NCBI GenBank assembly: GCA_019242435.1
Contig: JAFAVN010000139.1
Location: forward strand, 1 to 8,602
From: Verrucomicrobiota bacterium
Lineage (GTDB): Bacteria; Verrucomicrobiota; Verrucomicrobiia; Chthoniobacterales; JAFAMB01
Direction: 5' to 3'
Length of the DNA: 8,602 bases
Below, one piece after another: positions 1 through 6,676 of the stretch (position 1 is the first letter of the stretch; every line of letters begins with the position of its first letter). The position numbers and the translations under genes were made by a program. The notes beneath the pieces were generated by a model that saw nothing but the letters and a program-made list of their open reading frames with translations, did not search any database and had not been told where the DNA came from.

Positions 1-2623
1 TATCATCGAAATGGAGCCCAGTGGTCGGCTCGTCAAAAATTAACAGGTACCGTAGCTTTGACCGGTGATTCTCGGCAAGATGGCCGACCAGTTTCAAACG
101 CTGGGACTCACCGCCGGAAAGAACGTTTACCGGCTGTCCGAGTCGAAGATACCCGAGACCAACCTTTTCGAGAAGGTAGAGCGGTCGCAGGAAATCGGGC
201 GAGTGCAGCTTATCACCCAGGAAGACGATCGCTTCCGTCACAGTTAGTTCCAGTACGTCATGAATGGATTTGCCGGCTAATTCAATATCCAGGACGTGCG
301 GCTGATACCGGCGACCTTCGCACTCTCCGCACCGGACATACTGGTCACTGAGAAACTGCATTTCTATTTTCTCATAGCCAAGTCCTCCGCACCTTTCGCA
401 TCGACCGTTCCCGGAATTGAACGAGAACGATCCGCTGGTCAATCCGGCCGCTCTCGCTTCCGGTAGGGCAGAGAAAAGGTCGCGAATCCGGTCGAAGACT
501 CCGATGTAGACCGCTGGCGTAGATCGCGGCGACCGCGCTAAAGGCGATTGGTCGACCAGTATAACGTCATCGACTTTGTGTGCGCCGACGATGCGAGAGC
601 AAAGGCCTGGGGCCTCCTCCCCCGGTTTTCCTTTGAGGACCAGTAAGTTCTCATAAAGCACTTGCTGGACGAGTGTGCTTTTTCCGGAGCCGGACACTCC
701 GGTGACACAGCAGAAAACGCCCAGCGGAAACCGGACAGTAAGATCCTTGAGATTGTTTTCGCGGGCGCCGACTACCTGGATGAAATCGCTGGGACGTCGC
801 CTTTGTTCAGGAGTAGGAATCGTTTTTTTCCCGGTCAAATAAGCGGCAGTAAGCGATTCAGGCAGGGCGCGGTCGATACTTTCCAGAGGTCCCTGATAGA
901 CGAGGCGCCCTCCTTTAGCGCCGCGGCCCGGTCCAATCTCAATGATGGAATCCGCAGACTGGATTACCGCTTCTTCGTGCTCAACTACGACCAGGGTATT
1001 TCCTTTGTCGCGTAACCCGCAGAGTACGGCGACGAGGCGATGGATGTCGCGAGGATGCAGCCCGATGCTGGGCTCGTCCAACACGAAAAGCGTATTTACC
1101 AGGGACGCGCCCAAACAGGTGGTCAGATTTACGCGCTGCAGCTCGCCGCCCGACAACGAGCGGGTCGAGCGATCCAATGTCAGATAACTGAGCCCAACCT
1201 CGATCAGATAGCGGACGCGTGACAGGATTTGCTCGAGCAGGATCTCAGAGGCGTGCCCGGCCGAGGTCGTTCTCGCCTGCAGCATGGTTTGGAACAACGT
1301 GTCGAGAGGCTGCTGTTGCAGCTCCGGCAAAGTGTACTTCTGATCGCCGGCAACCACTTTGAAATTCAAGGTCTCGGGCTTGAATCGCGTACCTTGGCAG
1401 GTACGGCACAACGTGTAACTGCGATAGCGGCTGAGAAAAACCCGGACGTGCATTTTGTAGGTGCGCGACTCCATCCAATCGAAGAAGCCGCGCACACCGT
1501 ACCAGCCGCCGTTTTCCCAGATTTCTTCAGCAGTCAGATTCGGACTGCTATCTCCTTCGACTACCCATTCTTGGTCGGCTGCCGGCAGCTCTTCAAACGG
1601 GCAGTGGACATCAACTTCTCGCCTCACAGCACATTTGATGAGGTCCCGCTGGCATTCCTGCATTTGTCCGCTTTGGAAGGGCTTAACAACTCCACCGGCC
1701 AGGCTCAGGCTCCTGTCGGGCATAGCCCGGTTTAGATCGATTCCGATTGTGCGGCCGAATCCCCGGCAGGCAGGGCACGCACCTAAAGGATTGTTAAAAG
1801 AGAAAAGACCGGGAGAAGGCGGCCGAATATCAAGATCACAATACGGACAATGCCACCCCGTGGAAAACTTGTGTTCGACACGGTTATCCGCCTCAACAAC
1901 ACTGACTCGGCCTTTGCCGTATTTTAAGCCTTGTTCAATCGCTTCGGTTAATCGTGGCAGGCCGTTGGAGTCATCGAGGGTCAACCGGTCTTCAATCACC
2001 GGCACAATGCCGGGGACGCGTTCAACCGTTGGCGGCTCGTCCGTTCGTAAGGCTTTCCCGTTGAGCCATACCCGGAGAAATCCCTGCTGGTTAAGGAAAG
2101 AAAAGAAATCGGCCGGCGATGTTCCAGGCGGAGTGTTTATCCCGAAGCAGACCAAAACCTTCTTGCCCGAAAGCTGGCGAATCACCTGGCGGGCGATGCT
2201 CTCGGCGGTTTCGGGTAAAATTTCCCGGCCACACTCGGGGCAGAAGGCGCGCGCCAGCTGCGGCATCAGCAATTTTAAGTAATCATTGATCTCGGTGATT
2301 GTACCGACCGTAGATCGAGTCGTCCGAACTCGGTTGGCCTGCTCGATGGCGATGGCTGGAGGAATACCGCGGATCTCATCCACCAATGGTTTATCCATTC
2401 GGTCAAGGAATTGCCTGGTGTATGGGCTAAAGGTTTCGACGTAACGACGCTGCCCTTCCGCATAGATGGTATCGAAGGCGAGGCTGGATTTACCGCTTCC
2501 GCTCGGGCCGGTCACCACGTGCACGCGATTGAGTTCCAGATCGAGATCGACGCCCTGCAAATTGTTCTGGCGTGCACCCCGTATCACAATGGCAGACGAA
2601 GCCGGCGCGAAGTGTTTCCCCAT
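1..2623 (-). CDS. uvrA: Excinuclease ABC subunit A (UvrA), C-terminus beyond left edge
   Basis: UvrA is the damage-sensing ATPase of nucleotide excision repair; it acts in the cytoplasm as a dimer that loads UvrB on lesions. 874 codons are visible and roughly 70 C-terminal residues are missing, judged by the usual length of about 940. Motifs in order: Walker A I GPSGSGKSS (39-47); CPECG (128-132); zinc module CPYC (259-262) with CPAC (283-286); CRTCQGTR (406-413); signature LSGGELQR (490-497); Walker B LFVLDEPSIGLHPRD (512-526); Walker A II GVSGSGKST (642-650); second zinc module CERC (742-745) with CGEC (765-768); signature LSGGESQR (835-842); Walker B LLIFDEPTTGLHFDD (860-874). The stretch at 132-258, where UvrB binds in canonical UvrA, has normal length, so this is not the shortened UvrA2 type. 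The N-terminal wording (ETFSPYTRQFLDRMDKP, then IEQANRVRTTRSTVGT) differs from the canonical ESLSAYARQFL form and suggests a divergent subfamily or a second UvrA copy. ATG at 2623 is the only plausible start, because an in-frame TAA lies 18 nt upstream. No clear Shine-Dalgarno sequence precedes it. Confidence 0.95.
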   Translation of the reverse strand, partial: MGKHFAPASSAIVIRGARQNNLQGVDLDLELNRVHVVTGPSGSGKSSLAFDTIYAEGQRRYVETFSPYTRQFLDRMDKPLVDEIRGIPPAIAIEQANRVRTTRSTVGTITEINDYLKLLMPQLARAFCPECGREILPETAESIARQVIRQLSGKKVLVCFGINTPPGTSPADFFSFLNQQGFLRVWLNGKALRTDEPPTVERVPGIVPVIEDRLTLDDSNGLPRLTEAIEQGLKYGKGRVSVVEADNRVEHKFSTGWHCPYCDLDIRPPSPGLFSFNNPLGACPACRGFGRTIGIDLNRAMPDRSLSLAGGVVKPFQSGQMQECQRDLIKCAVRREVDVHCPFEELPAADQEWVVEGDSSPNLTAEEIWENGGWYGVRGFFDWMESRTYKMHVRVFLSRYRSYTLCRTCQGTRFKPETLNFKVVAGDQKYTLPELQQQPLDTLFQTMLQARTTSAGHASEILLEQILSRVRYLIEVGLSYLTLDRSTRSLSGGELQRVNLTTCLGASLVNTLFVLDEPSIGLHPRDIHRLVAVLCGLRDKGNTLVVVEHEEAVIQSADSIIEIGPGRGAKGGRLVYQGPLESIDRALPESLTAAYLTGKKTIPTPEQRRRPSDFIQVVGARENNLKDLTVRFPLGVFCCVTGVSGSGKSTLVQQVLYENLLVLKGKPGEEAPGLCSRIVGAHKVDDVILVDQSPLARSPRSTPAVYIGVFDRIRDLFSALPEARAAGLTSGSFSFNSGNGRCERCGGLGYEKIEMQFLSDQYVRCGECEGRRYQPHVLDIELAGKSIHDVLELTVTEAIVFLGDKLHSPDFLRPLYLLEKVGLGYLRLGQPVNVLSGGESQRLKLVGHLAENHRSKLRYLLIFDEPTTGLHFDD

Positions 2624-2707
2624 AAGAAAGACGCGAATTTACCTCGCATCACTTAGAAATGCGCATGCATTTTTGAGTGGCGGGCCACAGAGCGAAAGGT
2701 AATCAGG

Positions 2708-2733
2708 CCTCCTGACAACAGTATGTCAGGAGG
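2708..2733. terminator. Perfect 10-bp hairpin between acyl-CoA ligase and uvrA genes
   Basis: The arms CCTCCTGACA (2708-2717) and TGTCAGGAGG (2724-2733) are exact reverse complements around a 6-nt loop. The hairpin begins 17 nt past the stop codon of the upstream minus-strand ligase gene, which fits a transcription terminator. No run of T follows on either strand (the minus strand continues CCTGATTACCTTTCG), so an intrinsic terminator would be weak. An RNA-stabilising 3' end or an attenuator before uvrA are alternatives. Confidence 0.55.
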
Positions 2734-2750
2734 GTGGAAAAGCCGGCGCA

Positions 2751-4640
2751 TCACTCGGCGCTATCATCGGCCAGAGACTTGGCACTCAAACCGGCAGCAT
2801 CTCCCCTTCGGGTTGACTGCCGAATGGATGCACTCCCAGGTTCTTCCCGCTCGTAAATGGCGGCGATTTCGTCCGCGTATTTTTTGAGGATTTCTTTTCG
2901 TTTGAGTTTCAGGGTAGGAGTCAGTTCGCCGGTGGCGGTCGTCCACTCGTCGGTTAACAAAGCAAACTTTTTCACCTGGCTGTAGCGGCCAAAATTATGG
3001 TTGCACCTGTCGACCTCGGTTTGGATCAATTCCAAGACTTTGGGATGACTCACTATTTCGCTCTTCTCATCAAGGTGAATCCCATTAGATCTCAGCCACG
3101 CGGTCACGGTCTCGAACGCCGGCACCATGAGGGCCGCAGGAAATTTATGATTTTCGCCGACGACCATACATTGAGCAATGTAACGCGATTCTTTGAGCCG
3201 GTTTTCAACCTGCTGCGGCGCGATGTATTTGCCGCCGGAGGTCTTGAAAATTTCTTTCTTACGGTCGGTGATCTTGAGGAAGGGGCCATCCAGTTCACCG
3301 ACATCTCCGGTATGCAACCATCCTTCCTCGTCGATGGCTTCTCGAGTCAAATCGGGTCGCCGGTAGTATCCCATCATCACATTGGGCCCGCGGTATAAGA
3401 TCTCGCCGTCCTCCGCAATCTTCAGTTCGCCGCCTGGAATCACCGGTCCTACCGTTCCGACGCGGTGGAGGCTGGTCTTAGGCCGATTGACCGCAATGAC
3501 CGGCGCGGCTTCGGTTGGGCCGTATCCTTCCCAGATACCGATACCGGCTGCCCAGAAGATGCGGGCCAATCGCGGCTGCAAAGCTGCTGAACCGGAGATA
3601 ACGCCGGTCACTTTGCCGCCGAGAGCCGCCCGCCATTTTCGAAAAACCAGTAAATCAGCGATTCCGAATTGAAGCCGCTGGCGCCAGGGAGTGGGAGCGT
3701 CGGGGTCGAAATGAAGTGCTGCGTTCAACGCCCAGAAAAAAATGCGTCGCTGGCTGCCTGATAGTTTTTCCCCACGAGCCAGTATCCGTTCGTAAATTTT
3801 TTCCAACAGCCTGGGCACGGTACTGAAGGTATCTGGCCGTACCTCGCGCAGGTTTTCTCCGATAGTATCCAGGTTTTCTGCATAATAGATGGAGGTGCCC
3901 AGGTAGAGATAGAGATTCACCACTGTCCGCTCGTAAATATGACAAAGCGGCAGGAATGAAAGAGCGCGCTCGTGACCACAAGGCTGAAGGATCTGCGCTG
4001 AAGCGAGGCAGTTACTGACCAAGTTTGCGTGCGACAACATGACGCCTTTGGGCGTGCCGGTGGTGCCCGATGTGTAGATCAAGGTGGCGAGTTGCTCCGG
4101 CCGAACTGCTCCTTTTATCGCTGCTAGCTCGCGAGAGGCTGACGCATTCTCTAACCCAGCCTTTCCGCTATCAACCAAGTTTCTCCACCAGTTTGCCCCC
4201 GGGATCCGATCGTAAGTGTAAACCGTTTTTATGCCGGGTTGCTCGGCAACAATCGGCCGGATAAGATTCAGTAATCGCTCACTGGAGACTATAACCAGAA
4301 CGGGTTGGGCCTCGGAAAGAATGAACCGATATTCGTCGGGAGAAATATTGGGATAAATGGGAAGGTGAACGGCTCCGATGGATAAGACTGCCAAATCGAT
4401 GAAATTCCATTCGGGGCGATTATTCTCGGTCACATTGGCAATCCGATCTCCAGCTCGGATACCGGCCAGATGGAGGCCCCAGGCCAATTGGTCGACAGTT
4501 GACGCGACTTCATCAGTGCTGAACTTAATCCATTTTCCGTCCCGTTTATACGCCAGAGCGTCAGGTTTCGGGTAATGTGTTTGCTGGTAAGCCAGCAGAT
4601 CGAAAACGCGAGTGGGAGTCGTCGATAACGGACTACTCAT
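2751..4640 (-). CDS. Long-chain fatty acid--CoA ligase (AMP-forming)
   Basis: An acyl-adenylate-forming enzyme that activates fatty acids with ATP and CoA to acyl-CoA for lipid synthesis or beta-oxidation, in the cytoplasm or at the inner membrane face. Numbering here counts from a TTG at 4658; subtract 6 for the ATG at 4640, which I prefer because ATG is the commoner codon and neither site has a good ribosome-binding site. Visible ANL-superfamily motifs are the P-loop-like LIYTSGTTGTPKG (193-205), the acyl-pocket and gate region FLPLCHIYER (235-244), GYGPTEAAPV (378-387), WLHTGDVGELDG (447-458), the hinge ITDRKKEIFKTSGGKYIAP (463-481), and PTLKLKR (581-587), where K584 is the likely A10 adenylation lysine. 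These forms match the FadD15-like bacterial long-chain group. The length (629 or 635 residues) is normal for the family, with an unconserved charged tail after about residue 605. No beta-oxidation genes adjoin it, so the pathway is not fixed by context. Substrate chain length is inferred from the family only. Confidence 0.93.
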   Translation of the reverse strand: MSSPLSTTPTRVFDLLAYQQTHYPKPDALAYKRDGKWIKFSTDEVASTVDQLAWGLHLAGIRAGDRIANVTENNRPEWNFIDLAVLSIGAVHLPIYPNISPDEYRFILSEAQPVLVIVSSERLLNLIRPIVAEQPGIKTVYTYDRIPGANWWRNLVDSGKAGLENASASRELAAIKGAVRPEQLATLIYTSGTTGTPKGVMLSHANLVSNCLASAQILQPCGHERALSFLPLCHIYERTVVNLYLYLGTSIYYAENLDTIGENLREVRPDTFSTVPRLLEKIYERILARGEKLSGSQRRIFFWALNAALHFDPDAPTPWRQRLQFGIADLLVFRKWRAALGGKVTGVISGSAALQPRLARIFWAAGIGIWEGYGPTEAAPVIAVNRPKTSLHRVGTVGPVIPGGELKIAEDGEILYRGPNVMMGYYRRPDLTREAIDEEGWLHTGDVGELDGPFLKITDRKKEIFKTSGGKYIAPQQVENRLKESRYIAQCMVVGENHKFPAALMVPAFETVTAWLRSNGIHLDEKSEIVSHPKVLELIQTEVDRCNHNFGRYSQVKKFALLTDEWTTATGELTPTLKLKRKEILKKYADEIAAIYEREEPGSASIRQSTRRGDAAGLSAKSLADDSAE

Positions 4641-4702
4641 GAAAGAGCGAACTACCAAAACCGATAATGAGGCTCAAACCTTGTTCTTAGGTGCTTCTGT
4701 AA

Positions 4703-4715
4703 ATTCGTTCCGAAT
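4703..4715. repeat. Small inverted repeat upstream of the acyl-CoA ligase gene
   Basis: ATTCG-TTC-CGAAT is a perfect 5-bp inverted repeat with a 3-nt centre, 63 nt upstream of the ATG at 4640. A second small one, GGACTT (4718-4723) with AAGTCC (4737-4742), lies next to it. Such dyads can be operators, but short ones also occur by chance. I have no evidence of a regulator. Confidence 0.25.
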
Positions 4716-4746
4716 GTGGACTTTGCAAGCAGGTAGAAGTCCGTTT

Positions 4747-4767
4747 GGCGTTCGGCATTCGGCGTTC
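4747..4767. repeat. Heptanucleotide tandem array, 3 units (GGCRTTC)
   Basis: The units GGCGTTC, GGCATTC and GGCGTTC run head to tail with one base difference. They lie in the 204-nt spacer between the 174-residue protein gene and the acyl-CoA ligase gene, about 107 nt upstream of the ligase ATG. Read on the minus strand, the direction of both flanking genes, the units are GAAYGCC. The period of 7 and the GAAC core match the arrays at 5396-5444 and 5477-5519. Confidence 0.75.
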
Positions 4768-4803
4768 CTATAGAGGTCGTATGGGACTTATGTGACCTAT
4801 AGG
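4767..4803. other. Imperfect hairpin formed by the 9-nt repeats
   Basis: CCTATAGAGGTC (4767-4778) pairs with GACCTATAGG (4794-4803) over 10 base pairs with a bulge of one or two bases, around a 15-nt loop. It lies about 60 nt past the stop of the minus-strand 174-residue protein gene and could act as a weak transcript end or a processing site. There is no following T run, so I do not call it an intrinsic terminator. The pairing may simply follow from the CCTATAGG palindrome in the repeat unit. Confidence 0.4.
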
Positions 4804-4811
4804 ACCTATAT
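4776..4811. repeat. Degenerate 9-nt tandem array, 4 units (GACCTATAK)
   Basis: The units GTCGTATGG (4776-4784), GACTTATGT (4785-4793), GACCTATAG (4794-4802) and GACCTATAT (4803-4811) are contiguous with no gaps, and the third and fourth differ at one base. The array follows the heptad array after 8 nt. It also provides half of an imperfect hairpin: 4767-4778 can pair with 4794-4803 with one bulged base. Its translation gives a Ser/Tyr/Arg-rich open frame on the minus strand that should not be taken for a gene. Confidence 0.7.
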
Positions 4812-4862
4812 GACAGAGGACCGCAAAAGCTCGTGTCACCCATGGCCAACAGCAAACGGCCC

Positions 4863-5387
4863 TCATTGTTCCGGTTGCTGGATCGCTAATCCGGAGGAGA
4901 GGAGAGCCGAGACTTGTTCTTGTACGCGGTCGAGCTGGTCAAGCCGCAACTGCGGGTCGACGATCAAAAACACTTCCCCGTTCTTGGCATGCTCATAAAT
5001 CAGGATTTTTTCTTCGCCGGTTTCCCGGACATCGACTGCCTTCAACGTCTTCTTTCGCTCGAGCATTGCGGCTAATACGTAGCGAGCATTGAGATGTTCC
5101 GGGCGGTCTTCCTGGATCAATCTGCGCAATAGAGCTTCTACTGATTCTCGTTGTATTGGTTCGGGCGGTGCCGGGGGCGGTGCTTGATAGGTAGATCTCC
5201 AAAACGAGAAAGGCTGAACCGTGTCTTTCAACTGCTGCCAAGTCGCCTCGGAGACATCTTCCCGGTGAAAGCCGTTCTTTTCTCGAAAGAGCAGGGTCCA
5301 AATGGTATCACCGTCCTGAAAAGGTGTTTGACTGCGTGAGCAAGCTCGACTGCGAGCCTTGATTTCCCATTCTGCGAACATCGTCAT
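4863..5387 (-). CDS. Conserved hypothetical protein, 174 residues, Verrucomicrobia-type
   Basis: I cannot assign a function. The protein has three visible parts. An N-terminal block (7-66) has WEIKARSRACSRSQTPF (7-23) followed by an acidic, aromatic stretch ending in PFSFWRSTY (59-67). A proline-rich linker, APPPAPPEPI, spans 69-78. A mostly helical C-terminal part (80-165) includes ESVEALLRRLIQED, RYVLAAMLERKKTLK (102-116), IYEHAKNGEVFLIVDPQLRLD (130-150) and a closing amphipathic helix. No signal peptide or membrane segment is present, so it is probably cytoplasmic. The layout resembles hypothetical proteins I associate with verrucomicrobial genomes, often with a second Cys or His in the N-terminal block; here only Cys16 is seen. 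Two starts are possible, ATG at 5387 or ATG at 5381, with no strong Shine-Dalgarno sequence. It is the first gene of the minus-strand block, and its stop lies 222 nt before the ligase ATG at 4640. The conserved, non-random composition makes it a real gene; the function is unknown. Confidence 0.8.
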   Translation of the reverse strand: MTMFAEWEIKARSRACSRSQTPFQDGDTIWTLLFREKNGFHREDVSEATWQQLKDTVQPFSFWRSTYQAPPPAPPEPIQRESVEALLRRLIQEDRPEHLNARYVLAAMLERKKTLKAVDVRETGEEKILIYEHAKNGEVFLIVDPQLRLDQLDRVQEQVSALLSSGLAIQQPEQ

Positions 5388-5395
5388 ACATTGCT

Positions 5396-5444
5396 GTTCA
5401 CGGTTCGAAGTTCAAGGTTCCAGGTTTCGGGTTTCGAGTTCGCA
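5396..5444. repeat. Heptanucleotide tandem array, 7 units (GTTCNNN)
   Basis: Seven contiguous 7-nt units each begin with GTT: GTTCACG, GTTCGAA, GTTCAAG, GTTCCAG, GTTTCGG, GTTTCGA, GTTCGCA. The phase never slips over 49 nt. The array ends 8 nt upstream of the minus-strand ATG at 5387, so it would form that gene's 5' leader, read as NNNGAAC units. Together with 5477-5519 it forms an inverted pair around a 32-nt spacer. Confidence 0.8.
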
Positions 5445-5476
5445 TTTCCATAGCAATTGGATATTAGGACAAGCGT
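5445..5476. promoter_or_regulatory. Spacer between inverted heptad arrays; candidate divergent promoter region
   Basis: The divergent blocks are only 137 nt apart, and the arrays take most of that space. Promoters for both directions must therefore use this AT-richer 32-nt spacer, the arrays themselves, or flanking coding DNA. The spacer contains TTGGATATTAG on the plus strand and CTAATATCC on the minus strand. I could not fit a convincing -35/-10 pair with normal spacing, so this call rests on position only. Confidence 0.3.
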
Positions 5477-5519
5477 GAGACTTGAAACTCGGAACCAGGA
5501 ACCCCGGAACTCGGAACTT
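5477..5519. repeat. Heptanucleotide tandem array, 6 units (GGAACYY)
   Basis: The units are GAGACTT, GAAACTC, GGAACCA, GGAACCC, one extra C at 5505, then GGAACTC and GGAACTT. The array ends 5 nt before the purK ATG, so it occupies the place of a ribosome-binding site and probably part of the leader or promoter. Its units are reverse complements of the GTTCC-type units at 5396-5444. Confidence 0.8.
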
Positions 5520-5524
5520 CTAGA

Positions 5525-6676
5525 ATGGATATGAGGCATTGGATCGGTCCCGGAGCGACGATTGGTGTTCTTGGTGGCGGGCAGCTAGGCAGAATGTTCG
5601 GTATTGCGGCGCGGAAGATGGGTTACCGCGTTCATACCTACGAAGCCACCCCGGACAGTCCGGCCGGCCAGATTTCCGACCGGGAATTTACCGGCTCCTA
5701 TAACGACGAAGACGCGCTGAAAGAATTTGTTCGGTCGGTCGACGTGATCACCTTTGAATTCGAGAATATTCCCTCTTCAGTGATCGATCATCTCGCCCAA
5801 GAGAAGCCCGTTTATCCGCGTTCAGAAGTGCTGCACATCTGTCAGAATCGAGAGCGAGAGAAGACTTTCCTGGCAACAAACGGGTATCCGCATGTGCCTT
5901 TTCGCCTGGTCACTGGTGAACAGGACCTCCAGGTCGCTCTTTCGGCTCTCGAGGCGCCGGCGGTCCTGAAAACAGCTGATTTTGGATATGACGGCAAAGG
6001 GCAACAGAAAGTGGACGATTCCAAACAGGTCGATTTCTCGACTTTGGCTGGCAGGAAGGCGATCCTGGAGAAGTGGATCGACTTTGATGCCGAGCTATCG
6101 GTGGTTTGCGCCCGGGGCATCGGAGGTGAGCTATCCAATTTTACACCCGCGGAGAACGTTCATCGCCGGCATATTCTCGATCATTCGATTGTGCCGGCCC
6201 GGATCTCCGAAAGACTGCAGCGGCAGGCGATCGAGATCGCGACCTCTCTCGCCGGCGATCTGGATGTGGTCGGGCTTATCGCCGTTGAATTCTTTTTGAC
6301 TAAGCAAGGCGAGCTTTTAGTAAACGAACTCGCACCGCGACCGCATAATTCCGGCCACTACACTTTCGATGCCTGCGTCACCAGCCAGTTCGAACAGCAG
6401 CTTCGGGCAGTCTGCGGATTACCGTTGGGCTCTTCTCATCTTCTTTCGCCAATTGTTATGGTGAATTTACTGGGTGATCTGTGGGTCGATGGCATGCCTC
6501 CAAACTGGTTGCCGGTTCTCCGACATCCAAACGCCAAGCTCCATATCTACGGCAAGACGGAAGGTCGACCGGGCAGAAAAATGGGGCATTATTGTGTGCT
6601 CAGTCCTACCGTCGAAAAGGCGCTGGCCGAGGCTTTAAAGATTAGAACCGAACTAGATGGTCAGACGCTCCGCTAA
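5525..6676 (+). CDS. purK: N5-carboxyaminoimidazole ribonucleotide synthase (PurK)
   Basis: An ATP-grasp enzyme of de novo purine synthesis that converts aminoimidazole ribonucleotide, bicarbonate and ATP to N5-CAIR, the substrate of PurE. The 383-residue length is typical. The N-terminal Rossmann-like domain carries IGVLGGGQLGRM (13-24) and TFEFENIP (76-83). The ATP-grasp region has the nucleotide-binding KTADFGYDGKGQ (149-160), then EKWIDFDAELSVV (182-194) and VEFF (254-257). The metal and catalytic loop is NELAPRPHNSGHYT (267-280), and the C-terminal KMGHYCVLS (352-360) is also characteristic. ATG at 5525 is used; ATG at 5531 is equally possible. No Shine-Dalgarno sequence is visible, since a heptad array fills the upstream bases. 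purE, often adjacent in other bacteria, is not in the window, and the gene instead leads a block with a DUF192 gene and polX. Confidence 0.96.
   Translation: MDMRHWIGPGATIGVLGGGQLGRMFGIAARKMGYRVHTYEATPDSPAGQISDREFTGSYNDEDALKEFVRSVDVITFEFENIPSSVIDHLAQEKPVYPRSEVLHICQNREREKTFLATNGYPHVPFRLVTGEQDLQVALSALEAPAVLKTADFGYDGKGQQKVDDSKQVDFSTLAGRKAILEKWIDFDAELSVVCARGIGGELSNFTPAENVHRRHILDHSIVPARISERLQRQAIEIATSLAGDLDVVGLIAVEFFLTKQGELLVNELAPRPHNSGHYTFDACVTSQFEQQLRAVCGLPLGSSHLLSPIVMVNLLGDLWVDGMPPNWLPVLRHPNAKLHIYGKTEGRPGRKMGHYCVLSPTVEKALAEALKIRTELDGQTLR

Noticed and set aside
1229..1735. 168-codon plus-strand open frame
   Set aside because: Antisense shadow of uvrA codons; no recognisable domain.
1461..2282. 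273-codon plus-strand open frame
   Set aside because: It lies antisense inside uvrA, whose motifs account for this whole region; its composition is basic and low in conserved features.
2584..2649. 21-codon minus-strand open frame overlapping the uvrA start out of frame
   Set aside because: The only support is a weak GAGG nearby; no conservation can be judged, and uvrA itself starts at 2623.
2653..2670. Five-codon open frame (ATG to TAA) upstream of uvrA on the minus strand
   Set aside because: It falls on a palindromic ATGCATGCGCAT stretch, lacks a ribosome-binding site and encodes no regulatory-looking codon run; chance is the simpler explanation.
2997..3398. 133-codon plus-strand open frame
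   Set aside because: Antisense to the acyl-CoA ligase hinge region, which is strongly conserved in the other frame.
4652..4855. 67-codon minus-strand open frame rich in Ser, Tyr and Arg
   Set aside because: It is a translation of the 9-nt and heptad repeats (RSYRSHKSH-type wording) in the spacer, with no conserved domain and no ribosome-binding site.
5396..5519. Heptad arrays read as a CRISPR array or attachment site
   Set aside because: There are no long identical repeats, no unique spacers of even length and no cas, integrase or transposase gene; the unit is only 7 nt and degenerate.
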